DNA from: CBDDKS01 sp965230335 | GTDB taxonomy: Bacteria; Pseudomonadota; Gammaproteobacteria; Enterobacterales; Kangiellaceae | NCBI GenBank assembly: GCA_965230335.1 | Contig: CBDDKS010000001.1 | Span: 36,207 to 100,206 of the forward strand | Length of the DNA: 64,000 nucleotides | Reading direction: 5' to 3' | Shown: positions 62,806 through 64,000 of the stretch, piece after piece | How positions within the stretch are numbered: position 1 is the first letter of the stretch | How the letters are laid out: every line of letters begins with the position of its first letter | Notes under the pieces: model-generated | The model's database searches: none | Told to the model about the DNA's origin: nothing | The model's input: only the letters and a program-made list of their open reading frames with translations | Position numbers and translations under genes: made by a program

Positions 62806-63504
62806 TTATTCCTTATCACCACTGGCAGGAGTTTCAGGAACCTTCACTACCCCTTTTAAGTATACCACTTCGCTGCCATAATTGGTAGTGATTGTAATTG
62901 ATTTTCTTTGAGTACCTCTTTTTCCACGAGAATTAAACTTCACATGAATCTCATCGTTGGCCCCCGGAGCTGTTGGTTCTTTTGTCCATTTCGGAACGGT
63001 ACAACCACAAGACGCACGTGCATTTGAAATGATCAACGGCGCATCACCAATGTTTTTGTATTTAAAAGTGTGCTCTACTACATCGCCTTGTTGAATTTCA
63101 CCAAAAGCGAACTCAGTCTCTTCAAACTGCATTTTTGCCTGCCCGGCAGGTTTTTGCTCTTCTTCAACAACTGGCTTTGCTTCTTCTACTTTAGCCACTT
63201 CTTTCTTTGCTGCTTCTACCTTAGGAGCAGGCGCGGGAGTTTCCACTTCTTTTTCAGCAATTGCTTCCGTACTTTCTGCTGCAGGTTCTTCAGTAGCTTG
63301 TTCTTCACTTTGCGCACTTGAATCTGTTGGAGCCGGTTCTGCAACTACTTCTTCAGCAGCTGCCGGTTGATTTTCTTGAACAGGTGTTACAGCTTCTGCT
63401 GCTTCACCACTTTCTTCTTTGGCATCACCGCCACATGAGAACATAAGCCCACTGCCTACTAAAAGGGCTACAACGTACGATCTATTCAGGTTAATTCTTT
63501 TCAT
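62806..63504 (-). CDS. DUF1573 lipoprotein
   Basis: Start ATG 63504, with lipobox signal (VVALLVGSGLMFSCGG; lipidated Cys). A long Glu/Ala/Pro-rich linker follows, then a DUF1573 domain: FEETEFAFGEIQQGDVVEHTFKYKNIGDAPLII...ASCGCTVP. The preceding 15 codons from 63549 are unlikely to be translated as the signal would be displaced. First gene of the DUF1573-yajC-ybbR-coaE group. Confidence 0.9.
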   Translation of the reverse strand: MKRINLNRSYVVALLVGSGLMFSCGGDAKEESGEAAEAVTPVQENQPAAAEEVVAEPAPTDSSAQSEEQATEEPAAESTEAIAEKEVETPAPAPKVEAAKKEVAKVEEAKPVVEEEQKPAGQAKMQFEETEFAFGEIQQGDVVEHTFKYKNIGDAPLIISNARASCGCTVPKWTKEPTAPGANDEIHVKFNSRGKRGTQRKSITITTNYGSEVVYLKGVVKVPETPASGDKE

Positions 63505-63537
63505 TTTCTTTGTGATAGTTTGATTATAAAAATCGGT

Positions 63538-63545
63538 CAAAATTA
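63538..63545 (-). promoter_or_regulatory. Possible -7 promoter element of the DUF1573 operon
   Basis: On the minus strand the sequence reads TAATTTTG, matching the Bacteroidota -7 consensus TAnnTTTG, 34 bp before the ATG at 63504. A matching -33 TTG is not evident. Confidence 0.4.
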
Positions 63546-63655
63546 ACATTTATTAATTAATAAAAAAAAGGCTTAAACAGTTCCTTTTTCAAAAAAATAA
63601 CGAAAGTATCTTTCTCAAATTATAATTAATGGCTTATATCAGTTTAAATGGAATG

Positions 63656-64000
63656 TTAATTTTTCCTGGAATGTGGAAAATTAGTTAAAATATCATTCAA
63701 CTTTTTCTCGTATACCGGGTATTGCCAGAGGTCATTATGCATTCCGCCTTCAATAATTGTGAGATCAATTGCGGGCTTCATCTTTTTTAGTCTTAAACTA
63801 TGGTTAAATGGCACCAATTCATCGTTGGTACCGTGAAAAGCAAAAACCGGGCAATAGAGTCTCTTAATCCAATAATCACTGCGTATGGGATACTTTAAAA
63901 TAATCCTGTTCGGAAGATAAGGAGCCACCTTATTCGCCATAGCCAACATACTCACATAGGGGGTTTCTAAAATCAGCAGCGGGCTTTTAACTTTTTTGGC
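63656..64000 (-). CDS. Alpha/beta hydrolase, C-terminal part (runs off the window)
   Basis: The frame remains open to the window end. Visible catalytic elements: FAFHGTNDELVPF (acid Asp) and EGGMHNDLWQY (catalytic His) near the C-terminus, typical of BEM46/ABHD-type hydrolases. The nucleophile lies beyond the window. Confidence 0.8.
   Translation of the reverse strand, partial: AKKVKSPLLILETPYVSMLAMANKVAPYLPNRIILKYPIRSDYWIKRLYCPVFAFHGTNDELVPFNHSLRLKKMKPAIDLTIIEGGMHNDLWQYPVYEKKLNDILTNFPHSRKN

Overview
The window is AT-rich Bacteroidota DNA, probably from a Cytophagales- or Flavobacteriia-like marine or freshwater bacterium. The right edge (60.8-64 kb) is core chromosome: the DUF1573 lipoprotein - yajC - ybbR-like - coaE order is typical of the phylum, and a tRNA-Arg(ACG) follows coaE. 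From the tRNA leftwards to about 1.9 kb almost every gene lies on the minus strand and looks like one large accessory element of about 59 kb, whose left end is probably outside the window. No integrase, relaxase, conjugation apparatus, terminase, portal or tail gene is visible.

Layout. (a) 28-1742, plus strand: a PAS-type signalling protein and a small STAS/SpoIIAA-like protein. (b) 1.9-12.1 kb: 19 tightly packed small genes. Fourteen encode single-pass membrane proteins. With them are an M15 endopeptidase, a T7-lysozyme-fold protein that has lost its zinc ligands, a peptidoglycan-binding and an SH3 protein, an HExxH protein, and two colinearly similar beta-rich proteins. One of these (285 aa, acidic N-tail, basic C-tail, own terminator) is my major capsid candidate. 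The other (617 aa) appears to be the same fold with a seven-bladed YVTN propeller inserted in a loop. I infer a virion or virus-like particle module of a tailless, membrane-containing phage. (c) 12.3-25.3 kb: a paralogous array of two-gene units (membrane-anchored 213-aa protein + secreted kinesin-light-chain-type TPR protein) with exchangeable genes between units, including a TIR-FISUMP protein; several copies are decayed. (d) 26.2-38.9 kb: further cargo: an orphan plus-strand gene, a relic with repeated GGGGTCAG motifs, a type I restriction-modification island with AlbA_2 and DUF4062 proteins, and a secreted protein. (e) 39.2-53.9 kb: a replication/packaging operon with an A32/HerA-like ATPase, a DnaA-domain-IV-like protein, a MoxR/CobS-type AAA ATPase with a DUF7192/CobT-like partner, a 1414-aa Strawberry-notch helicase and a DNA methyltransferase. 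(f) 54.2-59.8 kb: an early operon with a C2H2-finger membrane protein, a glycosyltransferase, a replication-initiator-like wHTH protein, an excisionase-like protein and a tandem-HTH regulator, divergent from a plus-strand regulator at 60.2 kb.

How the parts fit. A near-identical 20-bp motif lies 107 bp upstream of the structural operon and 127 bp upstream of the replication/packaging operon. This ties modules b and e into one element with coordinated control. Paired ATACC-N7-GGTAT dyads between the two divergent regulators at 59.8-60.2 kb look like the lysogeny or maintenance switch. Modules c and d are defence or conflict cargo carried between the late structural genes and the packaging ATPase. 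Assignments of capsid function, packaging and defence are inferences from motifs, layout and residue patterns; nothing here was tested by database search.
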